From positions 916,480 to 980,479 of the forward strand of contig NZ_CP036343.1 in the NCBI RefSeq assembly GCF_007746795.1: 64,000 nt of DNA, written 5' to 3'. The notes below the pieces were generated by a model that saw nothing but the letters and a program-made list of their open reading frames with translations, ran no database searches and had not been told where the DNA came from. Below, piece by piece: positions 1 through 10,613 of this stretch. Position 1 is the first letter of the stretch; each line of letters starts with the position of its first letter. This DNA comes from Gimesia algae (GTDB lineage Bacteria; Planctomycetota; Planctomycetia; Planctomycetales; Planctomycetaceae). Both the position numbers and the translations under genes were made by a program.

Positions 1-824
1 ATCCGAGCCGACAGATCATCTTCTCCCGGATGACGTTCCAGATGAATCTGATTTAACTCTTTTAACAGATCCAGCTGATTACTCTGCGGCTTTCCTCTGA
101 GTTGTGAAATCGGGTTCAAATTTGCAATCCGTGGTTCCGATTTACTGACAACAGTCCCCTGAAATATTGAAGGTAACTGACGGCTATCCCAGTAAGGAGA
201 ACCGACCGGATTGCGGGGAATTGTAATCGCGACAAAGGCCGGAAGATTCTGAGTTTCGGCGCCAAGACCATAGGTCACCCAACTCCCCAGTGAAGGCCAG
301 CCTTCGCGTCCGCGTCCCGTCGTCATCGCCCGCATCCCGGCCACATGATTCCGTATGTTGGGCAACTGCATGGAACGAATCAGCGTCACATCATCGACAA
401 TCTCACCGAAGTGAGGCAGCAGAGCCGTATTGATTTCCATCCCCGATTCGCCACACTTCTGAAACGTGTCAGGAGATGGCATGATGATAGACGTCGCCTG
501 ACCGGCATTGTCGTATTTAATACCATCGCCGGGAAACCGTTTGCCCGCATATTCATCCAGCAGCGGCTTGCGGTCAAACAGATCCAGGTGACTGGGACCG
601 CCGCCACAGAAAATCGAAATCATTGATTTCGCCCGGGCCGGATGACTCGTTTTTTTCGGTGTCAGATCGTACCTTATTTCTTCCAACGCAGGCTTTTCAG
701 GTGCCGCCAGCAACTGGTCGTCTTTTAACAACGTCGCCAATGCCAGCGAAGAAACACCAAAGGCACTTTGCGCCAGAAAATGACGACGGGAACCGTTTGA
801 ATAATCATGACTGTTCTGAAACAC
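1..824 (-). CDS. DUF1501 family exported protein, C-terminus beyond the window
   Basis: The frame is open through position 1, so the gene is cut by the window edge and about 274 residues are visible. The GTG start at 824 is preceded by an AAGGGAG ribosome binding site six bases away. The N-terminus carries a twin-arginine-like SRRHFL motif followed by a hydrophobic stretch, typical of Tat-exported DUF1501 (sulfatase-like) proteins. A CGGGPSHLDLFD segment follows at about residue 70, which is a hallmark of the family. It lies 65 bp downstream of the cytochrome/DUF1553 gene on the same strand, the usual planctomycete pairing. The biochemical role of DUF1501 is not established; a periplasmic job together with the DUF1553 protein is inferred from the pairing. 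Confidence 0.9.
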   Translation of the reverse strand, partial: MFQNSHDYSNGSRRHFLAQSAFGVSSLALATLLKDDQLLAAPEKPALEEIRYDLTPKKTSHPARAKSMISIFCGGGPSHLDLFDRKPLLDEYAGKRFPGDGIKYDNAGQATSIIMPSPDTFQKCGESGMEINTALLPHFGEIVDDVTLIRSMQLPNIRNHVAGMRAMTTGRGREGWPSLGSWVTYGLGAETQNLPAFVAITIPRNPVGSPYWDSRQLPSIFQGTVVSKSEPRIANLNPISQLRGKPQSNQLDLLKELNQIHLERHPGEDDLSAR

Positions 825-889
825 AATGCACTCCCTTCGGAGAGGTTATCAATCTACAGACATCTGACTGACGTCTGATTGCAAACCGT

Positions 890-3535
890 TTATTCGACAT
901 ATAAAAACTGATTCGTGCCAAACAGGACATGGCACAGTGATGCCAAAGCTTCCTGCTGGGGATCTTTTACTTTTTTCGCCTGGTATTCCAGTAACTGTAG
1001 TTGAAAATGTTTCTCCAGAGCCTGCATTTCAGCTGCCGATGGTTCATTACTTAATGCCAGCTTCCAGGCGGTTTGCACCAGTTTTGTTGCATCAGCAGAT
1101 TTTCCCGCTGTCGCCAATACCCGCCTGGCAAACGCAACAGACTGTTCACGCATGAATTCGCTGTTCAACAACGCCAGAGATTGCGTCGCGACGGTGGAAG
1201 AGACACGTCGCTCACAATTTGGCTCCATACTCGGTGCATCAAATGCATTCAGCATTGTCACAGGCTGAGTCCGCCTCACCTGGATATAGACGGAACGCTT
1301 GAGTTCCCGTCGATCGGCGGAAACTTTTCCCGAGCCTACAGTAATGATTCCACTATCAGCCAGAGAGACCGGGATGGGTGCACCAAACGGGGCCCGATTC
1401 AGTTCGCCACTGACGGCTAGAATTGCATCGCGAATCGATTCCGCTTCCAGCCGTCTCAGATTCATCCGCCAGAGCAGCCTGTTATCTGCGTCGACGGCCA
1501 GCGCTTTCTCAGAGTGGGAAGCCGAGGTCTGACGATAGGTCCGCGAAGTCATGATCAGCCGATGAATCCGTTTCAACTCCCAGTCATGCTCCATGAAGTC
1601 GGCTGCCAGCCAGTCCAACAGTTCCGGATGCGTCGGAGTTGCGGAGCGCGAGCCAAAATCCCCTGTCGAATCGACAAGCGCCTGTCCGAAATGATGCATC
1701 CAGAACCGGTTCATCAACACGCGAGCCACCAGCGGATGCTGTCCACTCGTCAGATAACGGGCATACGCCAGTCGACGACCCGACGTTGGGACTGCAGGAT
1801 CATTGGTGGGAAATGTATTTTCTGTTTTTGAACCCACAACCGTGAGTCCGCCCGGCGCAATCTTTTCTGATTCGGGTGAGGACATATCCCCTCGATAAAA
1901 CACAAATGTCTCAGGCAGATGCTGAGTGTCTTCGGTCGCAACCCGGATGTACTCCGGTTGAGGAATCTGCTTTCTTAGTTTGTCGGCTTCCGCTTTCACA
2001 TCTTCATAGCGTTTTGCCAGTTCCTTGCCATCTTTATAACGCGCCAGGAACAGATGCAGCCGCCCCGGGACCAGCAGATCCAGCATCGGATACTTTTTCT
2101 TGAGGAATTCTGCCTGTTCGGCAGTTCTCTCTTTCACGGCTGTTTCATAAGCGGTTTTCGCCTGCTCCCGGTCTGCTTCAGGGACTTCCTTCAAAACCCG
2201 TTCCGAGATTAACTGCGTCACTTCTGCTTTGATTTGATTATGCTGCTCGTCCAGTTTTTTGACTTTCGCTGACAGCTCCACCGCTTTTGCTTTTTCTTCC
2301 TTTGACATTAACGCAGCCCGACGGCTGGTCGGCTTTCGCCACTTGTCGGCATCATAAACGGGGGCAATGACGGCTCGCAGCCGATAAAAGTCTTCCTGGG
2401 GAATCGGATCAAATCGATGATGATGACATTCCGCACAACCGACGGTCATCCCCAGTAACGAGGAAGACATAATCTTCACGGTTTCCGTAATCACCTGATT
2501 CCGGGCCAGAGCAGGATCCATCGGGCTTGATCCCGTTCCATCCGGCGCCAGCCGTAAAAACCCGGTCGCCGTCAGTTTGTCACACACGGCCGGATCCTGG
2601 TCTACCAGTTTCTGCGCGGTCGCATGCGTGGCTTTCACCAGTTCGTCTCCCGCCAGTTGTTCTTGAATAAACTGATCCCACGGCTTATCTGCATTCAGTG
2701 CGCGGATGACATAATCACGATAATGCCAGGCATCCGCGCGAATCACATCTTTATCGTTGTAGCCTTCTGAATCGGCATAGCCGGCGACATCCAGCCAGTG
2801 CCGCGCCCAACGTTCGCCATAATGGTGAGACGCCAGCAGACGATCCACCATTTTCTCATACGCTTCGGGCGACTCGTCTGCCAGATACGTTTTCACATCT
2901 TCCGGAGCAGGGGGGAGCCCCGTCAGGTCAAAGGCTGCCCGGCGAAGCAGCGTCAGTCGATCTGCTTCCTCGGAAAACCAGAGCCCATTCGCTTGCAGCT
3001 TACGAGCGACAAATGCATCAACCGGATTTACTGTCGATGCTTTCGCTGCCTGGGAAAGACGTACAACATCCGGCAACTTCGATTTATGGATTGGTTGAAA
3101 TGCCCAATGCGAACGCTCGGCTGCCGTCATCAGAAAATCACCAGGCTTCACTTCGCCTGCTGGCTCCGGTCCTGCGGCGGCTCCCTGATCGATCCAGCGG
3201 GCAATGACGGCCACTTCGTCAGGTTTTAAACGCTGTTTCTCATCGGGAGGCATGTCGCCTGATTCTACGTATTGAAACAGCAGGCTGTCAGCATGCTTTC
3301 CGGGAGCAATCGCATCTCCTGAATCGCCGCCTTTCAAAATTAAACGCTTTAACCGCAGATCGAGTGCACCGGAAAGCTCTTTTTCTTCACCGTGACAATG
3401 AAAGCAATACGCTTTGAAAATGGGTCGGATGTCTTTTTCAAACGTCAGCCGTTCATCAGATGCAGAAGCAGAGGGAATCCACGCAAACAGTGAGATTAAG
3501 CCGGGCAGCAGTAGTGCATTCACACGGTAATACAA
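890..3535 (-). CDS. Planctomycete cytochrome c / DUF1549 / DUF1553 protein
   Basis: An 881-residue exported protein with the order PSCyt1, DUF1549 (PSCyt2), DUF1553 (PSD1). A signal peptide covers about residues 1-26. A haem-binding CxxCH follows (C44, C47, H48) in the planctomycete cytochrome domain, with the MPPDEK segment typical of that domain near residue 95. A second CxxCH (CAECH) lies near residue 365 inside DUF1549, just before an HRFDPI motif that is constant in the family. The TTG start at 3535 has AAGGA eight bases upstream. It probably forms an operon with the DUF1501 gene. Such pairs are massively expanded in planctomycetes and are thought to act in periplasmic redox steps of polymer degradation, but the substrate is unknown. 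Confidence 0.93.
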   Translation of the reverse strand: MYYRVNALLLPGLISLFAWIPSASASDERLTFEKDIRPIFKAYCFHCHGEEKELSGALDLRLKRLILKGGDSGDAIAPGKHADSLLFQYVESGDMPPDEKQRLKPDEVAVIARWIDQGAAAGPEPAGEVKPGDFLMTAAERSHWAFQPIHKSKLPDVVRLSQAAKASTVNPVDAFVARKLQANGLWFSEEADRLTLLRRAAFDLTGLPPAPEDVKTYLADESPEAYEKMVDRLLASHHYGERWARHWLDVAGYADSEGYNDKDVIRADAWHYRDYVIRALNADKPWDQFIQEQLAGDELVKATHATAQKLVDQDPAVCDKLTATGFLRLAPDGTGSSPMDPALARNQVITETVKIMSSSLLGMTVGCAECHHHRFDPIPQEDFYRLRAVIAPVYDADKWRKPTSRRAALMSKEEKAKAVELSAKVKKLDEQHNQIKAEVTQLISERVLKEVPEADREQAKTAYETAVKERTAEQAEFLKKKYPMLDLLVPGRLHLFLARYKDGKELAKRYEDVKAEADKLRKQIPQPEYIRVATEDTQHLPETFVFYRGDMSSPESEKIAPGGLTVVGSKTENTFPTNDPAVPTSGRRLAYARYLTSGQHPLVARVLMNRFWMHHFGQALVDSTGDFGSRSATPTHPELLDWLAADFMEHDWELKRIHRLIMTSRTYRQTSASHSEKALAVDADNRLLWRMNLRRLEAESIRDAILAVSGELNRAPFGAPIPVSLADSGIITVGSGKVSADRRELKRSVYIQVRRTQPVTMLNAFDAPSMEPNCERRVSSTVATQSLALLNSEFMREQSVAFARRVLATAGKSADATKLVQTAWKLALSNEPSAAEMQALEKHFQLQLLEYQAKKVKDPQQEALASLCHVLFGTNQFLYVE

Positions 3536-3769
3536 AGCGCTGTTCCTTCATATCGGGGAACATCTTCAGGGAGGGTGTCATTCCGCTGAACTCAACGAAT
3601 ATAACTACAGTGGTGGGAATCTTTTATAACATTTATCGGCTGTAAAGTCAATTTATTTAACTTTACTTACAGCTTTCCGGAACCACAAACAAAAGACGTC
3701 ACGCGAACTGTCGATGGGCAGACGTCGAAAATGCCAACAATCATAAGAGTTACAGCAGATGAGCCTCGA

Positions 3770-6115
3770 TCACTCCCGAACCAGAGTCTGTTCCACCACC
3801 GGGTCAGGCAATTCTTCTGGTTCTTCCATCGCGGGCACCTGTGAACGTTTCGCATACCGCGCCAGCAATGCAGGTAGAAAGACCAGGTCTCCAAACAGGG
3901 CAGACGAAATCGTCAGACCACTCATAATGGCGAAGATCCGCTGATCGCGCATGTCGCTGAAAATGACTGTCGAAAATCCGGCGACCAGAATCACGGTTGT
4001 CATGATCAGAGCCGTTCCCACCCCGGTAAAAGCGCGGCGAATCGCTTCTTCATCACTGTCGATCAGCAACTGTTCTTCTCGGAACCGGGTTAGAAAGTGA
4101 ATGGTATCATCGACGGCAATCCCCAGACAAACCGTAAAGGCACACACACTGACAATCTCCAGGGACTGTCCCGTAAATACCAGAAACGTTCCTGTGACAG
4201 CCAGTGGAAACATATTGGGGATGATGGAAATCAATCCCAGTCGCAGGGAACGGAAGGCAAACGCCAGCACAATCAGAATGATAATCGCAGCACTCCCCAG
4301 ACTGGCGGCGAGATCCACGACGATCTGATACAGGTTCCGCCAGCGCCACACAGCAGACCCCGTCAGCTCAAATTGAAAGTGCGGGTGCGCAGTACCAATC
4401 GTTTTCAGTCCCTCTTCGATCCGTGTGAAGGTCGGGCCATAGCGGGCGATCCCCAGATCCTGCACATGAAAACTGACTTCGGCCTGATTCCGTTCCGGTG
4501 TATAAAAGGCGCGCTTCAGCGGGGGAGGCAGCAGATCCATCATCGACATCCGCTCTTCCGGTTTGCCTTCGCCGGGCAGCGCCCCCAGGATATTGCGAAT
4601 CGAAATCGGATGGCCAATCAAGTCTTCCTGCAACAGTAAATCATCGACTTCACTGATGGCAATCAGCACCTCGGGAGAATCGGAGGCAACGTCATCATCC
4701 CAGGAGACGCGCACCAGTGAATGCTCCAGCCCTCCCATGGCCCGGTCCATATGATTCAACGCCACCGCCGCTTCCGAGCCATCGGGCAGCATATTGGCCC
4801 GCCGTTCATCAGGACGAAGTGTCAACGAAATCAAAATCAGAACGGCGGTCGCACCGATGCCCAGCGAGCTGATAAATCGTGTCCGCTTGAGAACCATCTC
4901 AATGATGACACTGATCCGACCCAGATGCCGGTCGATGATTCCTTTTCCATAGCCGACATGAATCGAACGTCCCAGCCAGGTACGACAGGCCAGGGGAATC
5001 ACCGTGATGACCGCAATGAAAGTCAGCAGCACCCCAACCACACAACTGTAGCCGAATTCGCGCACGGTTTCATGGTGTGCCAGTGAAAGGGAGCCAAAGC
5101 CGATGGCCGTCGTCACCGAGGTCAACAGGCAGGCCAGTCCGACTTCCTGAACGCCTCGCCGGGCCGCATCACGCCCACTCAACCCGGCGGCACGGTGCTT
5201 TCTAATCTGGACCATCAGATGTACGCCATCCGTCAACCCCACCAGACTCAACAAAACCGGCAGCACAACATCATTAAACGGATTATCCTGAAAATCCAGG
5301 AACTGAATGAACCCCAGGGTCAGAAAGACGCCGAACATCGGCGCCAATGCGACGATGATCACGGCAGAGATCCCGCGAAACAGGATGACCGCCATGAACA
5401 GGATCATGCCGTAACCGATCACCTGGTATTTCACTTTGTTTGCATTGTGAGTTCGAACTGCAGTCAGATAGATTGGCACCCGTCCGGTGGTAAGGAAAGA
5501 GAAGTCTACGCCCGGATACTTCGCAGCAACTTCACCCGCGACCTTCTTAATTCCGGTCGTGCAATCTTCATCATCGTCCACACGAAACCAGTCGAACTTG
5601 ATCATCAGCAACAGCGTCTTGCCATCCACGGACAGCAGTTGGCCGCCGACCAGTGGGTGTGCGACCGTTTTCACTTTGGCGGTATCCAGTCGCTTCTGGG
5701 AAGCCCGCTCATTGGGAATCAAGGGTTCCCGCAAGCCGAAGATATTCAGATTGGGAATGTCCTCCAGCCAGAAGACACTGCGCACGTAGTCCAGTGATTC
5801 AATACGTTCGACGATTTCACGCAGCGCTTTAATTCGCTCCGTAGTAAAAAAGTCTTCCGAATCAATGACCAGAATGGTGTGGGCATCGGTCAAGCTGATT
5901 GGATCAACATCCGGGGGCGCTTCGCGCACTTTTCGTGGCTTTTCCGGCTTCTGTTGCTGTACCTGTTGAACCGGAGCCGGTTTAAACCAGTCACGGACCT
6001 CTTCGGGCATGGTATAGCCCAGCATCGCAATTCCGCTCAGCAGCAAAATGAACAGGGTGACCATCACGGGATGATCAGCCATCCAGATAGAACATCGATT
6101 AAACGCGCGAAACAC
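3770..6115 (-). CDS. RND/MMPL family transporter (HAE3-like)
   Basis: A 781-residue inner-membrane protein with one N-terminal membrane segment (about residues 15-32), a large extracytoplasmic loop with a charged proline-rich linker, and two blocks of five to six membrane segments. The blocks include the characteristic TDGVHLM (near residue 295) and VDDTIHFL (near residue 675) acidic motifs that mark the two halves of MMPL/SSD-type RND pumps. It is shorter than tripartite AcrB-type pumps and fits the hydrophobe/amphiphile efflux-3 group that moves lipids or hopanoids. The GTG start at 6115 has only a weak purine stretch upstream. It stands alone, with no membrane-fusion protein beside it. The substrate cannot be told from sequence. 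Confidence 0.88.
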   Translation of the reverse strand: MFRAFNRCSIWMADHPVMVTLFILLLSGIAMLGYTMPEEVRDWFKPAPVQQVQQQKPEKPRKVREAPPDVDPISLTDAHTILVIDSEDFFTTERIKALREIVERIESLDYVRSVFWLEDIPNLNIFGLREPLIPNERASQKRLDTAKVKTVAHPLVGGQLLSVDGKTLLLMIKFDWFRVDDDEDCTTGIKKVAGEVAAKYPGVDFSFLTTGRVPIYLTAVRTHNANKVKYQVIGYGMILFMAVILFRGISAVIIVALAPMFGVFLTLGFIQFLDFQDNPFNDVVLPVLLSLVGLTDGVHLMVQIRKHRAAGLSGRDAARRGVQEVGLACLLTSVTTAIGFGSLSLAHHETVREFGYSCVVGVLLTFIAVITVIPLACRTWLGRSIHVGYGKGIIDRHLGRISVIIEMVLKRTRFISSLGIGATAVLILISLTLRPDERRANMLPDGSEAAVALNHMDRAMGGLEHSLVRVSWDDDVASDSPEVLIAISEVDDLLLQEDLIGHPISIRNILGALPGEGKPEERMSMMDLLPPPLKRAFYTPERNQAEVSFHVQDLGIARYGPTFTRIEEGLKTIGTAHPHFQFELTGSAVWRWRNLYQIVVDLAASLGSAAIIILIVLAFAFRSLRLGLISIIPNMFPLAVTGTFLVFTGQSLEIVSVCAFTVCLGIAVDDTIHFLTRFREEQLLIDSDEEAIRRAFTGVGTALIMTTVILVAGFSTVIFSDMRDQRIFAIMSGLTISSALFGDLVFLPALLARYAKRSQVPAMEEPEELPDPVVEQTLVRE

Positions 6116-6202
6116 TCTCGATTCTCTCTTTCAGCGGCGTAGATAATTTAAGAAGGAAATAGAACAGAGCGAACGCACTCATTCGGGTGAGTTACAACCC
6201 GA

Positions 6203-8182
6203 TTACCTGTTCGGAATACTGATTTCTTCTTTCTGAATTTCACCATCGTTGTTGAAATCATTGATATTTCCGTAGCGCTGAGTCACCAGGGGAATTTCAT
6301 CCAGCATGACGTGACCGTCTCGGTTCTTATCGAAACGTTCGAAAAATTCTACCGTATATTTTTCATGTTTCTGCAGCAATTCTTTTTTTTGCAACTTTAT
6401 CTCTGCGTCACTCAACTTTTTCTGAGGTTTCGGATTTTCAATCTTTTTCTTCTTGCGGGGTTCGGCGACTTCGAAAAAGGCAATCGCCATTTCTTCCCAG
6501 GTCTGATCGCCCCAGGTCACATATTCACTCGGATCGGGATTGAAGGGATTCTCCTTGGAATTATCGAACTTCACGGTGAACTCCAGCGATTCTACTTCGT
6601 CCAGTTTCATGGGCTGACTCAGCTCGTAGATATGCTGCCAGTTGAAATCGTAGTGAGGCACATCCAGCAGAATTTCCGATTCGTCCTTCTGCTTCATAAA
6701 CAGCCGAAACGATTTCCCCCGCAAATGCATATGTGGCGCAATCGCCAGCAGTTCTGCTTCAGGGGGAATACGGCGTACTTTTGCTGTCACGGGAAAATCT
6801 TTAGTGTGTGGCGGAATTTCAAACTCCTGATCGATGCCAATCAGCGTGAAAACTTCGTGCGTGATTTCTTCTTCTTTGCCAAATAACAAACCAACTTTAG
6901 AAGTGTCTTGCGCTACCGATCCATTTGGCGTGTAATGCATCTGAAATACCAGCTTCGAGCCAGCGGGTACACGGCGGGCACGCCCTTCCGGCAGTTTTTT
7001 GATCCGCTGACCCGGTACATACGCGGTCAGCCAGCCGATGCCTTGGAAGTCGGCTCCATCGGGTGGGCGAATAAAAACAATCGCATGATGCACGACAGAG
7101 CGATTACCCGGCAGCACCTGCGCCCCGGTCACCCATTTGTCTTCTTTAAACCCCGGATCCACGACAAAATATTGATATTCCACCACACCTTCCGCGGGAA
7201 CCTGGAAAGGCCGCTTCCGCATTTCAAAAACCGCGCTGGGAATTTCCGGCAGATGCCAGCCTTCGCGGAACTCGGGAAGTTTCGGCATGTTTTTCACATC
7301 ACCATATGGCATGCCCCCGGCAACCCAGTCGCGGAGTACTTTCTTATCCTCATCTGACATGAAACGGGCATTGGCATAATGACCATACTTCGGACTCGCA
7401 TGCCAGGGGGGCATGCGTCCGTCATCAATGGTTTCCAACATCGTGTCTGCCCAGCCCCGGACTTCATCATAGTCGGTCAGACTGAAGGGCGCGATCTCTC
7501 CTTTGCGGTGGCATTCCACACAATGTTGATTCAAAACCCGCACCACTTCATTACAGAACGTCAGACTGGTCGTGACTTCTGTTTTTTTGACGCGTCCAAT
7601 GAAACAACCGTTCGGCTCTGTCTTTGCCAGTTTGACTGGTTTACCCGACAGAACCTGATCCAGCGCATTTTTCAGATCATTGGAAGTCGTTTCGGCTCGG
7701 GATATTCCCGGTAGATACTGATTATCGATCCGTCCCCGATATTGAATCGCCAGGTTCTCATCCAGCACAAAGACTTCCGGAGTTCGTACCGCCTGATACC
7801 GATCGGCGACTTCATTCCCGTAATCCTTCGCCATCGGAAACTGGATCTGATATTTTTTGACGTATGCCTGGACGTCTTCCAGTGAGTCCTGCCGGTTACT
7901 GTTCACGCCAATCAGTCGCACGCCTTGAGATTTGTATGCTGACTGTATCTCATTCAACTTCGGCCCGTACAGCCGTGCCAGCGGACATTCCGCTCCCAGA
8001 AAACAGACCACCGTCGCTTTCTGAGCAGGTTGTTTCTTGAGTTCAACAGTCTCACCTGAAGTGCCCGGCAGACGAAATGTCAGATCAGCGGGGGAGGGAG
8101 TGCCAGTTGGTTTATCCCCCCAGAGAGGACTTCCGCAAACCAGAATCAAAAACACGGCAAAACTTAAACAGCGACTAAACAT
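6203..8182 (-). CDS. Redoxin / cytochrome c / copper type II monooxygenase-like fusion with EF-hands
   Basis: About 659 residues. The ATG at 8182 is chosen over an upstream in-frame start at 8296 because AGGAGGAAGGA lies eight bases before it and it opens directly into a signal peptide. Domains in order: a thioredoxin-fold AhpC/redoxin domain (about 25-180) with a single cysteine in GAECP where CxxC would sit; a planctomycete cytochrome domain with CVECH near residue 220; a copper type II ascorbate-dependent monooxygenase-like region with VHHAIVF, FQMHY and APHMHLRG (near 480), the usual copper-ligand histidines; and two calcium-binding loops, DKNRDGHVMLDE and DFNNDGEIQKEE, at the C-terminus. 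It is predicted to be periplasmic. Substrate and true activity are unknown. Confidence 0.87.
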   Translation of the reverse strand: MFSRCLSFAVFLILVCGSPLWGDKPTGTPSPADLTFRLPGTSGETVELKKQPAQKATVVCFLGAECPLARLYGPKLNEIQSAYKSQGVRLIGVNSNRQDSLEDVQAYVKKYQIQFPMAKDYGNEVADRYQAVRTPEVFVLDENLAIQYRGRIDNQYLPGISRAETTSNDLKNALDQVLSGKPVKLAKTEPNGCFIGRVKKTEVTTSLTFCNEVVRVLNQHCVECHRKGEIAPFSLTDYDEVRGWADTMLETIDDGRMPPWHASPKYGHYANARFMSDEDKKVLRDWVAGGMPYGDVKNMPKLPEFREGWHLPEIPSAVFEMRKRPFQVPAEGVVEYQYFVVDPGFKEDKWVTGAQVLPGNRSVVHHAIVFIRPPDGADFQGIGWLTAYVPGQRIKKLPEGRARRVPAGSKLVFQMHYTPNGSVAQDTSKVGLLFGKEEEITHEVFTLIGIDQEFEIPPHTKDFPVTAKVRRIPPEAELLAIAPHMHLRGKSFRLFMKQKDESEILLDVPHYDFNWQHIYELSQPMKLDEVESLEFTVKFDNSKENPFNPDPSEYVTWGDQTWEEMAIAFFEVAEPRKKKKIENPKPQKKLSDAEIKLQKKELLQKHEKYTVEFFERFDKNRDGHVMLDEIPLVTQRYGNINDFNNDGEIQKEEISIPNR

Positions 8183-8429
8183 AGAGCGATCCTTCCTCCT
8201 GCAGTGGAATATAGACAGGGGCTGTATTGTATCAACAGGCTGGAAAGCCTCGCAAGACCCACTGTACGGAATTGAAGCCCGTCTCGTTGATTGCATAAAT
8301 TCATTTGGATATACTCGACCTAACTTGAACAGGTTTCAGATTTTGGCAAAAGTGTGAAAATTGAGTTTTGTTGTATCTGAATCGGTTCACGGCAGTGTGC
8401 TCCTGAAAAACGACAAAGGAAGGCGTAAA

Positions 8430-10613
8430 GTGAAAGCTCCACGTAGCGGCGGCGGTTGGAAAGCGATTAAATACAGTCTGACTCTGGCAAACCGGGTAGG
8501 CTGGTGGAAACTCTGGAAATCCATGCGTTCCAAAAACGCCTGCAAGACCTGCGCGGTCGGCATGGGCGGGCAAAAGGGAGGCATGGTCAATGAAGCGGGC
8601 CTGTTTCCCGAAGTCTGCAAAAAATCATTTCAGGCAATGGCTTCCGACATGCAGCCCGCAGTCGCTTCCGACTTCTTCGCGAAGTACAATATCGACCAGC
8701 TGCGATCTTTCAACTCACGCAAACTCGAATACAGCGGCCGACTCACCGAACCACTGCTGCTCTCTCCCGGAGAAAAACATTACAAACCCATTTCCTGGGA
8801 TGCGGCCCTTGATCTGGTAGTCGAGCGTCTGAAAGCCTCTGGCCCCGAGCGGACTTTTTACTATGCCAGCGGTCGTTCCTCGAATGAGGCCGGCTTCCTG
8901 TTTCAGATGATGTCACGTCTGATGGGTACAAATTATGTCAACAACTGCTCTTACTATTGTCATCAGGCCAGCGGGGTCGGTCTAGGCTCCAGCATTGGCA
9001 CCGGAGCGGGGACGATTAAACTGGAAGACCTCGAACACACCGATCTCTACATTCTGATTGGCGCCAATCCTTCCTCCAATCATCCGCGACTGATGAAAGC
9101 CTTCATGGAAATCCGGCGGCGGGGTGGCAAAGTGATCGTCATCAATCCGGTCAAAGAACTGGGACTGGTCAACTTCAAAGTCCCCAGCGACGTCCGCAGC
9201 ATGCTGTTCGGTTCCAGCATCGCCTCCATGTATGTGCAGCCGCATGTCGGCGGGGACCTGGCGTTACTCACCGGCATCGCCAAGGTCGTCCTTGAACAAA
9301 ATGCCCAGGACAGCAGCTTTATCGCTGCGCATACTGAGAACTATGAAGCCTTCCAGGAACAGGTTAACCAGACCAGCTGGGACGACATCATCGCCCAGAG
9401 TGGTGTCGACCGCGATACCATTCAACAGATCGCCGATCAGTATATCTCTGCAAAAAATGTCGTCATCGGCTGGTGCATGGGCATTACGCATCATCTACAT
9501 GGCACCAATAACGTGCAGACCATCGCCAATGTTTCCCTGCTGCGAGGCATGGTCGGCCGCCGCGAGGCAGGTCTGATGCCGATCCGCGGGCATAGTAACG
9601 TACAGGGGCTCGGGTCGGTCGGCGTGACACCGGGACTGAAACAGGCCATGCTCGAACGTCTGGAGAAACAGCTCGGCATTCAGGTTCCCACGACACCCGG
9701 CTATGACACGATGGCCTGCATGGAAGCATCGCATCGCGGTGAGATCGACTTCGCTTTCTGTCTGGGTGGCAACCTTTACGGCAGCAACCCCGATACGAAA
9801 TATGCGCTCGAAGCCATGAGCCGCATCAAAACGATTCTATATCTCTCCACCACACTCAACACGGGGCACGTCTGGGGCACGGGGGAAGAGACACTGATTC
9901 TCCCCGTGCTGCCGCGCGATGAAGAGCCGCAGTCGACCACACAGGAGTCGATGTTCAGCTACGTCCGCATGAGTGACGGCGGGAAATCCCGGTATGAAGG
10001 CCCCCGCAGTGAAGTCTCCATCCTCGCTGCCATCGGCCAGAAACTGTTCGCCGGCGATAACCGCATCGACTGGAAGAAACTGGAAAGCCATTCCGCCATC
10101 CGCGAACTGATTGCCGACCTGATTCCCGGCTATGAGAACATGCATCAGACGATTGAATCCAACAAGGAATTCCACGTCACCGGCCGCGCGGTCGCGGAAT
10201 ACCAATTCCCCACGGAAAGCGGCAAAGCAAAGTTCCACGCGATCCCGCTGCCTGAGATTCCCGTGGATGACAACCAGTTAAGACTGATGACAGTCCGTTC
10301 GGAAGGGCAGTTCAACAGCGTCGTCTATGATGACGAAGACATCTACCGCGGTCAGGAACGACGCGACGTCATCCTGATGAACCGGGCTGACATTGATCGC
10401 CTGGGACTCAAACCCGATCAGCGGGTGAAGGTCAAAAGTGAAGCAGGGGAGATGCCTTATATCCTGGTCCGCGAATTCGACGTCCGCGCCGGCAACGCAC
10501 TGATGTATTACCCGGAAGCCAATATCCTGGTTCCACACACCGTCGATCCGCTCTCGAAAACACCCGGTTTTAAATCAACACGGGTGACGCTGGAAGTGGA
10601 AGCGACGGTTTAA
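8430..10613 (+). CDS. FdhF/YdeP family molybdopterin oxidoreductase
   Basis: A 727-residue homologue of formate dehydrogenase alpha subunits of the FdhF/YdeP group, which bind bis-MGD molybdenum. The N-terminus has the family block KNACKTCAVGMGGQKGG, where the two cysteines replace the four-cysteine cluster site of ordinary formate dehydrogenases. The molybdopterin-binding domain follows (GANPSSNHPR near residue 215) and the C-terminal MopB-binding barrel covers about residues 600-720. The GTG at 8430, with GGAAGG six bases upstream, is preferred to the TTG at 8361 because the family starts close to this point. Its stop overlaps the convergent gene by four bases. The physiological substrate of the family is not firmly known; no diaphorase or cytochrome partner lies nearby. 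Confidence 0.92.
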   Translation: MKAPRSGGGWKAIKYSLTLANRVGWWKLWKSMRSKNACKTCAVGMGGQKGGMVNEAGLFPEVCKKSFQAMASDMQPAVASDFFAKYNIDQLRSFNSRKLEYSGRLTEPLLLSPGEKHYKPISWDAALDLVVERLKASGPERTFYYASGRSSNEAGFLFQMMSRLMGTNYVNNCSYYCHQASGVGLGSSIGTGAGTIKLEDLEHTDLYILIGANPSSNHPRLMKAFMEIRRRGGKVIVINPVKELGLVNFKVPSDVRSMLFGSSIASMYVQPHVGGDLALLTGIAKVVLEQNAQDSSFIAAHTENYEAFQEQVNQTSWDDIIAQSGVDRDTIQQIADQYISAKNVVIGWCMGITHHLHGTNNVQTIANVSLLRGMVGRREAGLMPIRGHSNVQGLGSVGVTPGLKQAMLERLEKQLGIQVPTTPGYDTMACMEASHRGEIDFAFCLGGNLYGSNPDTKYALEAMSRIKTILYLSTTLNTGHVWGTGEETLILPVLPRDEEPQSTTQESMFSYVRMSDGGKSRYEGPRSEVSILAAIGQKLFAGDNRIDWKKLESHSAIRELIADLIPGYENMHQTIESNKEFHVTGRAVAEYQFPTESGKAKFHAIPLPEIPVDDNQLRLMTVRSEGQFNSVVYDDEDIYRGQERRDVILMNRADIDRLGLKPDQRVKVKSEAGEMPYILVREFDVRAGNALMYYPEANILVPHTVDPLSKTPGFKSTRVTLEVEATV

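Noticed and set aside
5195..5797. A 200-codon open frame antisense to the RND transporter
   Set aside because: It is antisense to a clear transporter frame, lacks a credible protein composition and a ribosome binding site, and is a shadow.
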